This document shows, in pieces, positions 1-14,100 of a stretch of 64,000 nucleotides of DNA (position 1 is its first letter; every line of letters begins with the position of its first letter). The notes beneath the pieces are model-generated. The model had not been told where the DNA came from. It did not search any database and saw nothing but the letters and a program-made list of their open reading frames with translations. The stretch spans positions 16,383,605-16,447,604 of the forward strand of contig OX439127.1 of the NCBI GenBank assembly GCA_949318235.1, given 5' to 3'. The DNA is from Ecdyonurus torrentis (taxonomy: Eukaryota; Arthropoda; Insecta; Ephemeroptera; Heptageniidae). A program made the position numbers and the translations under genes.

Positions 1-333
1 AATATTTCAGCTGTATACAATTTTGTTTAGGTTTTCCAACGTATAACAAGATACTACATATAAACAGATGTTAGTAAACCCTGCTTTTTTATGTGATCCG
101 GAACACGAAAAAATGATGATCACCTAACCTTTTTAAAGAGTTTTTTATTTTTTTTTATTTTTTAGCAAGGTAACAGGTTTACGCACAAAAACAATTAAAA
201 ATTTATACGAATAATAGTAAATATTAATCGGATTAATATATAAGGTTATCGCCTCGAAATTTAAACCGAACGCTTTCCGTCTACTGATTGGTACAATATG
301 ACCTACAATATGATTGACTCAACGTTAGACTGA
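1..333. other. AT-rich leader with a moderately complex patch
   Basis: No gene is recognised here. Bases 1-240 are AT-rich with T and A runs. From about 250 the sequence becomes more complex and leads into the intron-like candidate that follows. No ATG-started frame of useful length is visible. Confidence 0.5.
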
Positions 334-615
334 GCTTCAACATTGGAGCAAATCGGTATCATTATCTTGAAAAGTAGTATCTTGAGAAACACGAGCACCA
401 TCTCAATCGACACTTCAATTACAATGTAAGTTCATGGCTTTTTTTTTCTTTAACGTTACATTTGTCAACCAAAGTATCTAATTGTGTTTTTTTTTAGACG
501 ATGCACTAACTACTCTAGTCTTCAACTAGGGAATTGTAAAACATGCAAAAAGACATTGTTCGGTATCCGAAACGTGGCTATTAGATTAGATAATTCTCAG
601 CATACATTAACATAA
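334..615 (+). CDS. Candidate coding segment split by a 72-bp intron-like stretch (unrecognised)
   Basis: I do not recognise this product. Frame 334-425 is open for 30 codons and ends at AAT|GTAAGT. Bases 426-497 look like a minimal intron: GTAAGT donor, a CTAAT branch-like motif about 20 bases before the end, and a T-rich tract ending TTTTTAG. Joining 425 to 498 keeps the frame open for 39 more codons to a TAA at 613-615. The downstream part contains a C-x2-C pair (NCKTCKK). There is no in-frame ATG, so an upstream exon would be needed, and the in-frame TGA at 331-333 means it must join at or after 334. A 72-bp intron is a usual size for insects. Chance co-occurrence is quite possible. Confidence 0.18.
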
Positions 616-1087
616 CTTTCATGAACTACAAAAACCTTACTAATTTTGTAGTAATTTTTAAATTATATATATATTGTAATCAAATTTTGTTTAAAGCTAA
701 ATTATAATAATATAAAAATAAAACTTAAAATATATAAGATGATATAATTTACGTTTGTGGGTATATCAACTAAAAACATCAATTTTTGTGGTGGAAAAAA
801 AACGAAAAAAAAAAAATACTAATAATAAAAAAAACACAGATAGAAGTACGTCATGTAAAACCACCTTAATGTTTACTCTTTGACTGGAAATACATTTGAA
901 GTATAGTTAATGGATCAGAGATGAAAGCGTTATTGCCATCAAAGAGAATGGAAACTAGTTAATGTAGATCATGTGTCAAAGTACTTTTTTTTTCATGTAT
1001 ATAAATGTAAGTCTTTCTTGGTTTCAATTTATTTTTATACACACATATTCATTATTTTCATGCAATATTATCATCCAAAAATATTAC

Positions 1088-1132
<45 letters not shown>

Positions 1133-3165
1133 GTATATAAATATATAAATATAATATTTATATATATTTATATATAAAGCCTATATTTATATGAAGTAAT
1201 AGTAATAAAAATTACTATCAAAATTTATCCCTAAGGGAAATTATAATTTAAATAATACTAAATACTAAAGCAAAATGAGAATTACCATTACATTTCAGTT
1301 TTATATACGAGTATACATTTATATAAATATACATAGATATACATAACATTATATAGTCTGCATTGAAAATAATTAAATTCAAGCAAAGCTTTTTTAAAAT
1401 ATTATTTTATTATGGTTGGAAACAAAACAAAACAAAAAATACATAATATAATAAAATATAATTTTAAAATAATGTAATATTTTTATTAATTAAAAAATAT
1501 AACATAATGTTACTATACACTATAAAAGTTAATTAAATAATTTTTTAATTGACTTCAAATTTCTATTTCAAAAAGAAACAGTAGAAAAAATAACAACTTG
1601 AAAGCAATGTTTTAAAAGTGACATAAAGTATTATTAAATAAATAAATAAATGTTTTTAATTAAAAAAAATAATGACAAATATATAAGTATAATTTTATTA
1701 GATGACATAGTAGTAGATAATGGGGCTATTTTTTGTAGTTCATTGTTATTATTTTTAAATTGTGTTTCTTGTGTATCTGCATTGTTATAGAACTTAATTT
1801 GAAATCTAATGTAATCTTCCTTATAATGTTTTCTTAATTCCACTAGATTTGATTCTTATTGATGAGAAGTAGTAAAAAAAAAATAATAATAATTTAAAAG
1901 TCTATTTAGTTAATTTTTTTTAATATACAAATATATAACTTAAGCTTAAAAAAAAATTTTTTTACACTCCTCAGTAAACTATTGTTTCTGATCTCGTTGT
2001 TATGAATACGTTAATTGAACGTGTTAATATTAGATTTACTAAGTAGGCATGGTTACAAAGTGCAGGATTTTCATTGTTCAATAAATTTCTGGCAATCTGC
2101 ATTATTTAAAATTATTTCTAATGAAACCATATTTATTTCATAGTGTAAATATTACTTCATATATGACACTTGTGAGATTTTATGAATGTTCAATTATTCT
2201 TAAATAATCGTTTAGTTAACCAAGAACTGTGATTTGAAATGTGCGGTATATGTGCGCGATGATGCAAACTAAAGTTCTACTAACAATACAAGCAGACTAT
2301 CAAAAGACTTAATTAATTAATTAATTACTGAGTGAGAACGTCTTATGTTAGAGAAATAAATACTTTATTGTTTTTAATTGATACAAACTTCATTTTGATT
2401 GGCGTGAATTATAACAATAGTTATTATGTTTATATATATATATATATATCGCATAAAGACTAAACTTGAATATAAATCAGTATTTTAATTAACAATTTGC
2501 ATATGTTTGGTTACCATTTAACATTATATTACAACGTTTTACAGTATAATATGTAAATTGGAGGACTATTCTAAGAGGGTAATCATTTAAGGCTTAAAAG
2601 TTAAAACCATAAAAAAAAAATAGAAATAAGAAACAATTTATAGCTATTACTTTTAACTTTTCTTGATGTGTGGTTTACCAAACCCATAAAACAAAAAAAT
2701 CTTTATTCTTAGATCTGTTACTGAGTATCACGATCATCCATTCTTGTTATTACGAGATTTTTGTTTAACAAAAACAACAACAAATCGTAGTAAAAGTTCT
2801 ATGAAAGTATTATTTTAAGAGATTATATAAGAATATACTGTCATGAACGAATTGATTTTAAATTAAAAACTTATAATCAATAGTACATTGTATTGTGTAT
2901 TATTATCTTAAATATCAATATATTTTATCATATTAAATTTTTATTGAGGTATTTATTGATTTTTTATTCTATTCGTAAAGTATAATAAATTTTTGCATGA
3001 TCAGAATTTTGTTTCTTTCAATTGAGTTGAATAATTGTTAATTCCAATGTAGCGAAAATCTCTGCTTTCTTTTAATTTAATTTTTTTATTAAATAGTGTT
3101 ATATTTTATTTTTACAACTTTTTTTCAAAAAAAGCGTGTTTAAAGAAGAAGTGTGTTATTTTTCT

Positions 3166-3166
<1 letters not shown>
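616..3166. other. AT-rich stretch without recognisable gene
   Basis: It holds (TA)n at about 1095-1129 and 2430-2449, a TTAATTAA-type run near 2310-2326, and many A/T homopolymers. Slightly more complex sequence at 2040-2300 shows no open frame of interest. I see no RNA gene. Confidence 0.6.

Positions 3167-3211
<45 letters not shown>
3167..3211. repeat. Poly(A) tract, 45 bases
   Basis: An uninterrupted run of 45 A follows TTTCTC. It could be the tail of an old plus-strand retro-insertion, but upstream sequence is ordinary AT-rich DNA and no target duplication is visible, so a simple slippage product is equally likely. Confidence 0.9.
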
Positions 3212-3213
<2 letters not shown>

Positions 3214-4356
3214 TGGGACATAAAAATGTTTTTTTCCCCATTAATATTTAATATCTTCTAAAAGCTCTTTTATAAACAAATAATGACGATATATAGGTAG
3301 CATAATAATATAAGTTTTTAAGTTTATGTTTTCTTTTTAATAAAATAATTTAAAAAATAATTTTCCAATATTATATTTCATAATAAAGGTATTTGTTTTT
3401 TATTCTGAAATAGTGCCCTGTGAACAATTTCCACAAAAATTCTTCTGTTATTTTTAGATTCTATATTTTATTTACACTTAATTCTGAATACTTTATACAT
3501 TTTAAATTTATAAATTAAATAACATATTCAAAAGTAATGAATATTATTAGCTATACAGTTTTTTTTAAATAATCTTATTTTCAATTTATATATACGTATA
3601 TATATATAAATATATATATTCCGAAAAAAGTTAAATGTAAATATGTTAATAATTTTTATATGAAAAAAAAAAAAGGTTTAATATTGAATATCTCTTTTGC
3701 AAAGGCTGTGAAAATGTTAAAATTAAATATACATAAATTGAGAAATCTTTCGTAACTTTTAAACCAATAACTTCTTGTAAAATAATTTCACACTTTTTCT
3801 CATTTTGATACATCTTGGGGAAAGAGAAAAAATTATAGTCATGATTCAGCAATAATTCTTAAAGAGATATAAAAGAGTCCAAAAATATAAATATAAAAGT
3901 AAAATAAATAAATAATCAACTGATATTTCTGTTAAGTCTGTAATTCATATTTTAATTTACATAACTATTTTATAATTTAGATTTTATCATAAAATGATAA
4001 AAAAAATAATAATAATAAAATCAAGAGAGATAGAGAGAGAGAGAGAGAGAGAATTAAATTTTATTTTCTTTGGAGAAGTTTTGTAGGTCATTTGCAACTC
4101 TAATATCACGATTCTCTTTCTCGTAAATATTCTCGTGACTGCGGTGTGCCTTCTTAATGATTATACGCGTGCGACCATTTTCTGATGTCACCATAGCTAT
4201 TTTTCCCTCATAATAACACAATCGATTTTATCGTTATTACTAGTAATTTGTAAAACTTTTATTATTACTGATATTGTATACGTAACGAACTAATCTATAT
4301 TAAAATAATATTATACTCCTAGGTAAAATTAAATATTATTTTTAATAACAATTTGG
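3212..4356. other. AT-rich stretch with a small GA run and a complex patch
   Basis: A short GA run lies at about 4024-4052. Bases 4110-4260 are less AT-biased and carry GCGTGCGACC and TCGATTTTATCG, but no open frame or RNA fold that I can name. The rest is AT-rich with nothing recognisable. Confidence 0.55.
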
Positions 4357-4378
4357 AGAGCGAGCGAGCGAGCGAGCG

Positions 4379-4439
<61 letters not shown>
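4357..4439. repeat. Compound (GAGC)n-(GA)n microsatellite
   Basis: About seven GAGC tetranucleotides (4357-4384) pass directly into pure GA up to about 4438. The tetramer phase probably arose by C substitution in the GA array followed by expansion. A 23-24-base T run follows at about 4480-4503. Confidence 0.95.
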
Positions 4440-4440
<1 letters not shown>

Positions 4441-4530
4441 GAGTATTTAATTAAATATAAATGTTTAATTTACAGCATTTTTTTTTTTTTTTTTTTTTTT
4501 TTTGCAAGAATGATTTAGTTGAAACCTAAT

Positions 4531-4651
4531 ATGAGGAATATGACGCACATATGCGGGCATCATCTCATGAGAATTTACGAAAGAGATGAAAATGGGGAGA
4601 TAGAGGGGGTGGTAAAGATTTTTTCTTCAATTCTCAATGGTCAAGTCTCAG
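4531..4651 (+). CDS. Candidate first coding exon (exon 1 of a two-exon model)
   Basis: The product is unrecognised. From ATG 4531 (a second in-frame ATG lies at 4540) the frame is open for 40 codons with balanced composition, including RIYERDENGEIEG, and reaches a textbook donor CAG|GTGAGT at 4651/4652. The preceding in-frame TAG is at 4516-4518. If unspliced, the frame stops at 4669-4671. The exon ends after the first base of a codon, and the exon starting at 5766 supplies the two bases needed (G+TG = Val). Upstream lie a GA array and a T run. Length alone is not significant in this DNA; the donor and the phase match are what support it. Confidence 0.25.
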
Positions 4652-5538
4652 GTGAGTACATATCTGACTAGACAAAAATTATTTATTGATTGATTTCTCG
4701 TACAAGTCTTAAGGGATTGGTTATAAAACTATTAAAAAAAACGTGAGAAATGAAAAATTAATAATAAATGCGCAACAAAGAAAAACTTCCATTAAAATAA
4801 TGTTGTACACAGTAAATATATATATATAAGACATGATTTTTTTTTCTTTTTATCTATAGAACAACTATAGAAATCTATAAAATTTGTAAAATAGCATGTC
4901 AATTGAAAATATAAAATTTACAAATCTTTATTACATCTACGTAGTTGCATTAATACTCTCTATTTTAAAGTACTCAAGTATTTATAGAAATATTTCTCAT
5001 GAATAAGCTTTATCATAAGTTTTGCACATGTTCTTTTTGTAAAACATCAACACAATAATAAAACATTGTATAAATACTTAATATTTTCATATTAGAATGA
5101 CCATGATTCTATTTTTGTTTTTCTAATAGATGTTACCATGTATTATTAATTATTATATTAATACTTTATAGTCATGACGTCGATTTTAATTATATAAATA
5201 ACTTTATCTTTATTCTACACATTGCATGTGCTTCTGTTTACCGTAGATTGGTGAAAAATTTGGTATTATTATTATATAGAGACAAAAGCTAACGTATATT
5301 ATAAAGTATGTATAATATAATAACAATAGCCATGTTGCAAGCTTATATAGCATTACAACAAATTAATAACGATTGTTTTCTATTTTAATGTCTCATCTAC
5401 TGTATAACACTCAGTACGTGGGATTAAAACAGGACGAAATTGTATTATTATTTTTTTATTTGTTAATAAGTTATCAGTATAGAACAAGAACTTGTATAAG
5501 CTTTAGGTCAAAACGTATTAAGAATATAATCTTTAATG

Positions 5539-5614
<76 letters not shown>

Positions 5615-5765
5615 TTCGTATCAGCTTTCCACATTCATGGCTAATAATCATTAAAGACTTGTACTGTACATCATATTATAAAGTTATAAACGTGTGTAAT
5701 AAAGTATGATGTATACGAAAAAAGCTAAAACACATTACATAGCGGATCGTTTATTTTACTTTTAG
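4652..5765 (+). other. Proposed 1114-bp intron of the 4531-6025 model
   Basis: It begins GTGAGT and ends TTTATTTTACTTTTAG. A CTAAAA branch-like motif lies about 40 bases before the acceptor. The interior is AT-rich and contains the (TA)n array at 5542-5611. Without the gene model it would simply be unannotated AT-rich DNA. Confidence 0.25.
5542..5611. repeat. (TA)n microsatellite, about 35 units
   Basis: Pure TA dinucleotides for about 70 bp. Inside the proposed intron. Confidence 0.97.
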
Positions 5766-6025
5766 TGCATTTTATCATAAATCACTCGCTCATAAAAGTA
5801 AAAGACACACGCAGTATCAACGAAACTCATTTAGTACAATTTTTTGGGGGAAAACTGTCAATAATTATCTCTCTCTCTTCATTCCATGACTACCATACTA
5901 TCGTCTTACATGGTACGGTTTCAAAACATAACGAAAGCGTATCATTCTTTGAATACGCTCCTCTTTCTCACTCTGCTCTACAAATTAAAATAATCAATCA
6001 TTTGAATCTATTTATTTATATATAA
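5766..6025 (+). CDS. Candidate last coding exon (exon 2 of the two-exon model)
   Basis: The product is unrecognised. Starting directly behind the TTTTAG acceptor, the frame is open for 85 codons to a TAA at 6023-6025. The frame contains no ATG, so it can be coding only as a downstream exon, which fits the acceptor at its exact 5' edge. Visible features are a polar stretch (VKDTRSINETH), an FFGGKLSIII segment and a hydrophobic end. With exon 1 the product would be 126 residues. Sequence here is more complex than its flanks. The same bases also carry two TCATAAA motifs (5775-5781, 5790-5796), so a regulatory role is an alternative. Confidence 0.25.
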
Positions 6026-6479
6026 AATATAATTTCTATGTATTATTCTGAGATATTATTATAATACAAAAACTTATACTATAGTAAAATGAAGATGCTA
6101 ACCAAGTTCATTAAATTTATATAATAATAAATCATGTCGCAATTATAAAGTAATAAATACTAAATACTAAATGAATAATATGTTTTAAGTTTTAATTCAA
6201 TAAGAATATTTTATCATAATAATTTAATTATCTAGTGTACTTGATATGAAGTATAACATTTTACAAACTACGTCATCGATTATCGATTTTATAACAGTAT
6301 AATAATACATTTTATTGTTAAGTTCGTGTATATTATTATGAAAAGTTAAGATCCATAGAAACATAATAATTTATAGGTGTTTATAAAGTAGGGATTTTCT
6401 ATTTAATACTCAATTCTTTAGTTTTTGTTAACTTGTACGTAGATACATTGCTCTGCTCTTGTGTTTTGTACTCAAGTCA
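6026..6479. other. AT-rich stretch, nothing recognised
   Basis: Low-complexity AT-rich DNA with ATAATAAT-type runs. If the preceding gene model is real this would include its 3' untranslated region, but no single AATAAA stands out as the processing signal. Confidence 0.5.
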
Positions 6480-6900
6480 ACAGTTTTACCGGGTGTTACA
6501 GGCTTCACCTCTCTAGGGAATCCAACGAGAAGGTTTTCAGCTTATTCTACTGCATTGCTGCTGCTATGCTTATACTACTATACTCTTATACTGTTGCTTG
6601 CTATACTGGTGTAAAACCTCTTGGGAAGTAACACAGGACCGCACAATGCTATACTATCTACACCCAACGCACTATTCATACCCACCAAACCATCCTACTT
6701 ACCTTCACTACTACTACTACTACTACTATATACATTTTCTTTCTCTCTCTCTCTCTCTCTCTCTTTCCTTCCGTAATCTGGGGGGTTTCGCTCAATGTTT
6801 TGGCACAAATATGGTTCCCTAGATACTTTATTATAGCTTGCTACCTTTATATACCTAGACCTAGAGCAAGCTGAAGCTTTATGAACATAAGGTGTTAGTG
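6480..6900. promoter_or_regulatory. Complex island next to CT and GA arrays
   Basis: About 400 bp of higher-complexity sequence contains CTAGGGAATCC and repeated CTATACT/TTATACT motifs. It carries a (CTA)n run at about 6712-6728, (CT)n at 6739-6764 and (GA)n beginning at 6909. A 74-codon frame at 6598-6822 (first codon TTG) is mostly Y and LS runs and is not credible. The island-plus-GA layout recurs in this window and may mark regulatory DNA that binds a GAGA-type factor; that role is inference. Confidence 0.25.
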
Positions 6901-6905
6901 TAAAG

Positions 6906-6908
<3 letters not shown>

Positions 6909-6974
<66 letters not shown>
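6909..6974. repeat. (GA)n microsatellite, about 33 units
   Basis: Uninterrupted GA for about 66 bp after the 6480-6900 island. Confidence 0.97.
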
Positions 6975-6976
<2 letters not shown>

Positions 6977-7860
6977 TCTTTGTTTGAAATTCGAAACTAG
7001 AGTAAAGATATAAAATATTTTACGTTATTTATATCCATTGTATTAGCCCCCTTTCAAAACTTTCTCTTACTGCATAACTTAATTTTATACACTTATGTTT
7101 CGAGTCTAATTTGTTTCCGCAATGGGGTACTGTATTTAAGTTAAGATATAAAGTGAATATGAATGTGCATTTACTGGTAAATTCAATTTTCTTAACGACC
7201 AATAACGTTCATGAATAGTTTATTATTGAGATTATGTTTGCGTTTATATAGCTCACTATAAAATAATTGTTAAAATTTTTTTTTCAAATAATATTTAAAC
7301 AAATAAAATAAATAGCATGATTGAAGAATTCACAATAAGTAATAAATGAAAAGTATAAAAGGATTAAATTTTTTTTTATAAAGACTGGTTCACACAATGA
7401 CAGTTATGTTAAAAATTAACCATAACAAAAATGTTCCATGACTTATTTATTAATGCACATATGTTTTGTCATTATATTAGATTTTATTAAATGACGTGAA
7501 AGAGCTTGAAAAATAATACATAAGACCAACATCAGAACTCTCATATTATCAGAAGTAGTAAGTATTAGTCACATTATTTTAAAGTTATAAATCAGTTTTT
7601 ATTATACAAAAAAAAATTAATGCAGTTCAAGAAACACTGCAAGAATTTTTTTAAAAGTGTTATTAAAATTTACATAAAATACTTTCTTCAACGTATTATT
7701 TTTAAAAAGTTTTTTACAATGAAAATATCCAGCTTGTGTTTATGTAGTAATATTTTTTTTTCTTCATTCTTCTTTTTCTTTTTTTTTTTTTTGTAGTTAT
7801 AAAAATTTTAAAAGCTAATAAGAAGTCTTATATTTTACGGTAATGTTTTTACGTTTTTAC
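6975..7860. other. AT-rich stretch, nothing recognised
   Basis: Ordinary AT-rich DNA with T runs near 7750-7795. There is no coding or RNA signal that I can support. Confidence 0.6.
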
Positions 7861-7918
7861 GTTAAGGTATATTCCACATGCACGAGTCCGTTGAGGCTGT
7901 CGGAGAAAGAAAAGTAGA

Positions 7919-7924
<6 letters not shown>

Positions 7925-8005
<81 letters not shown>

Positions 8006-8125
8006 GCATTATAGATGTCTCTGGCGTAGTAAGCCAGGAAGTAGAATGGAGTTAATTATAAAGTAGGGACACATGAGAGAGCACTTTTAGACAATGCAGT
8101 ATCCATGAGTTTTTGGACCAGTTGG

Positions 8126-8196
<71 letters not shown>
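7925..8196. repeat. Inverted pair of (GA)n and (CT)n arrays
   Basis: (GA)n at 7925-7999 is followed, after about 128 bp of complex spacer, by (CT)n at 8128-8188 with a short TCTCTCTC continuation to 8196. The arrays are mutually complementary and could fold into a hairpin of about 60 bp. The spacer contains no recognisable gene. Frames through the arrays give only RE or LS repeat peptides. Confidence 0.95.
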
Positions 8197-8308
8197 GCGT
8201 ACCTCTCCTTATTGCTCGACTCCTCATATATTACATATACACATACCTCGAGCAATAAAACGTACAAAGAAAAACTTAGCAAGCTACCTTTCTGTAGTAT
8301 CTAAGCAA

Positions 8309-8418
<110 letters not shown>

Positions 8419-8833
8419 AAACTACTGCAACAACTTATGCATTGTTATTTTAGATACACTTCAAAATATTAATTTCCATTAATTCTTGATTAAAAATTTC
8501 TTATAGATTTTCCTATCTCAAACTATTAGACACTTTTCAGGATAATAAAAGAAAACTGTTTATAATGTGTTTAATTTTAAATATTAAACTTGAGCTTTGG
8601 AAACTTGAAAACTCTAATAAATTAGAGTTAAACTATTAAAAACAAAATTTAGCTCTCTTTCTTTAATGTTATTAGATTTATAATCAAGTTATATTATTTA
8701 ATGAAAAATTCATTAAAACATATCAAAATTTAATTTAAGTTTTATAATTACTTTGCTGTACTCTTATTTCTTTATCCGTTTTTAATCAATGTTTACAAAA
8801 GAGAATAAAAACAAAATTACATTATGATGTTCT

Positions 8834-8885
<52 letters not shown>

Positions 8886-8989
8886 TAAAACGTTTAAGAG
8901 AAATAATTTCATTTTAAAAGTCATAAAGTTGTTAGTAATACATCACAAATTCTTTTCATAAAAAAACTCATATAAGAGTAATGTGTAGA
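8419..8989. other. AT-rich stretch with (TA)n at 8836-8880
   Basis: Nothing is recognised apart from the TA array of about 45 bp. Confidence 0.65.
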
Positions 8990-9022
8990 TACAGAGGTAT
9001 AAGTTATTGTTGGCCAAAGTAG

Positions 9023-9196
9023 ATGGTTAAAAAGAAGCATTATTGCTTTGGCTGTCCTCCTAGGTTTTCACACAGCAAGATCGTTAAAGACGGGGATGTA
9101 GGTATCCTAGGCATGTCGTCTTTTATAAGAACGTGTGGCACCAGTGGAACATCTAATGCAACGACAAGCATTTACCCAAGAAAAGGAGAGCAGTAA
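9023..9196 (+). CDS. Candidate 57-residue ORF in a complex island (unrecognised)
   Basis: From ATG 9023 to TAA 9194-9196 the frame is open for 57 codons. It lies in an island (about 9000-9240) clearly richer in G+C than its flanks. The start is MVKKKHYCFGCPPRF, lysine-rich with a close C-x2-C pair. A third Cys follows in the RTCGTSGTSNATTS stretch, and a basic end (YPRKGEQ) closes it. The in-frame TAG at 9020-9022 touches the start. It resembles no family that I can name with confidence; the N-terminal basic-plus-Cys look is not enough for a zinc-finger call. It could also be conserved noncoding DNA with few stops. Confidence 0.22.
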   Translation: MVKKKHYCFGCPPRFSHSKIVKDGDVGILGMSSFIRTCGTSGTSNATTSIYPRKGEQ

Positions 9197-9278
9197 AGAG
9201 TGACCATCGTGTCCTCTCTCTCTCTCTTGTGCCTTACTATGTAGTCATTGTTTGCACAGTAAAAAATTCCAAGAAATA

Positions 9279-9284
<6 letters not shown>

Positions 9285-9331
<47 letters not shown>
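9285..9331. repeat. (GA)n microsatellite, about 23 units
   Basis: Follows the 9000-9240 island. A shorter (CT) run lies at 9214-9228. Confidence 0.96.
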
Positions 9332-9333
<2 letters not shown>

Positions 9334-9469
9334 AAAAATTGACATAAAGGATTATATTAAAAACAAAATAAATAATGTCAAATTTAAAGAAATAATTTTT
9401 TTTTCTATCTTGAAATTCTTTTGGGTAATATAAAAATATCAATAATTTAATATTATATCTTGTATTATC

Positions 9470-9823
9470 TACCTAGGGAGTTCCTGCCAAGATTTAAGCT
9501 CCAAGGTGAATCGCCTTGTGGGTTGCATACTCAATAGCCTTTACTTGTTAAAGGTAGCAAAAACGTGATCTCTTGGCTTGTCCTTGTTCAGACGCAAGCA
9601 GTCACTACTGTTCAAGACTTCTATTCAATCCTCTCTTCCTCTCGCAACGTTGCAACTATACTTCTCCCACTCATTGCCTGTCACTGTCTCTTTTTTTGAT
9701 TACCACGCCAATCAAAAACGAAAAAAAAAAAAAAAAAAGAGGATTTTATTTTTACGTGCTCAGAATTTTTAAGCAATTGCTTCAACATTGGAAGAAAAAG
9801 GTAGGCAGTTTGCCAGTTACTTA

Positions 9824-9879
<56 letters not shown>

Positions 9880-9952
9880 TCTCTCTCTTATTTTGTTTCA
9901 ATTACGTCGAGTTCGATGAAAAAAAGAGAGTAAGCGACTATTGCTATTCCGA

Positions 9953-9955
<3 letters not shown>
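9470..9955. other. Complex island with internal CT array and A run
   Basis: Higher-complexity sequence includes a small hairpin CAAGG...CCTTG near 9503-9519 and CCTTTAC...GTTAAAGG near 9538-9554. An A run lies at about 9721-9738 and (CT)n at 9829-9889. A frame of 150 codons (9573-10025, first codon TTG) is the longest in the window, but poly-K, LS and a second poly-K dominate it, so I do not call it a gene. The following A50 raises the possibility of an old retro-insertion. Confidence 0.3.

Positions 9956-10005
<50 letters not shown>
9956..10005. repeat. Poly(A) tract, 50 bases
   Basis: Fifty uninterrupted A immediately 3' of the 9470-9955 island on the plus strand. This is the arrangement expected for a plus-strand retro-inserted sequence, but I could not find matching target-site duplications. 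Confidence 0.95.
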
Positions 10006-10007
<2 letters not shown>

Positions 10008-10559
10008 AACCTCAGCAGTTGCTGATAGTGTGTAGATAGCAGAAAATAAAAGTGAAATACCATTAATGATTTTAATATTGTAATTGTAACCAAACAAAGT
10101 TTAAAACCGATAATCAAAAAGTAATATAAATGAAAACTATTTGTTTAGATACTTATTTTATTTATTATGTTGTATTTTATATGCAAAAAGAAATGTTTAA
10201 ATTTAATCAATTAATATATTCAAATAATGTTATATATACTAAAACTTTTAATTAAATATATTATTTATAAATTTAGGAAACAATTCACACAAAAACATAT
10301 AAAAAAAAGTGACAAGGATTAAAGATTTGTTACATCTAAAATAGAATCTATGTTGTTATAAATTTTAACAAAAAACTTATTGTAAAGAGACTTATGTATT
10401 CCTATCGTATTATAATAAAAACGACTATCATTTTACTGTGTATTCAGTGAAATAGTCTCTATTTTTTTCTGTATCAGCAGCCATTAGCAAACATAGCAAA
10501 AACTTAGAATTTATATTATAGAACAGTACCAAAAGCTAACTTGTGTAATGATTAGGAGT

Positions 10560-10560
<1 letters not shown>
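10006..10560. other. AT-rich stretch, nothing recognised
   Basis: AT-rich with a slightly complex patch at 10440-10560. No gene is supported. Confidence 0.6.

Positions 10561-10653
<93 letters not shown>
10561..10653. repeat. (GA)n microsatellite, about 45 units
   Basis: Nearly pure GA with one AAAG interruption near the 3' end. Confidence 0.97.
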
Positions 10654-10654
<1 letters not shown>

Positions 10655-11067
10655 CTTTACTTGCAATAAGTTTCTATTTAATATTCAAACCCTTTTAGTT
10701 AAACCTCACCTCAGAGGATAATTTCATGGTAGAAATATAATTCTAAATAAATGATAATGATGTTAATATTATTATTATACTAAAATGTATCTCATTTTAT
10801 AGTTATTATTTTTGCGGTAATAATTTACACGTACAATTATAAATTTTGTCAATGACTTGGTCATAAAATTTCACTCTACACTTTTCCATTATGATTAAAT
10901 GTAAATTGTACCATTTTTAACGATAAAATTTATTGGTATTATATATATATTATATAGAAGACTTATTTTGATGTTTTTAAATCTATGATAATTTTTTTTA
11001 TTGCTTCTGTTTTAATTTTAGAGAGGTGTACCTCAATTATTTGTTACAAATGAAAGAAAAAATATAT

Positions 11068-14033
<2,966 letters not shown>

Positions 14034-14090
<57 letters not shown>

Positions 14091-14100
14091 CCTCCCTCTC
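14034..14100. repeat. (CT)n microsatellite ending in (CCCT)n
   Basis: About 50 bp of pure CT, then CCCTCCCTCCCTC. Confidence 0.96.

Noticed and set aside
6697..6705. Minus-strand donor AAG|GTAAGT
   Set aside because: The preceding sequence on that strand is a (TAG)n and GA repeat with no plausible exon.
7878..8304. Arg-Glu and Leu-Ser repeat frames
   Set aside because: Produced by GA/CT arrays; likewise at 14034, 30431, 35639, 41071, 41386 and 61994.
9573..10025. 150-codon open frame, the longest in the window
   Set aside because: Starts at TTG and consists largely of two poly-Lys runs and a Leu-Ser repeat encoded by A and CT tracts; compositional artefact.
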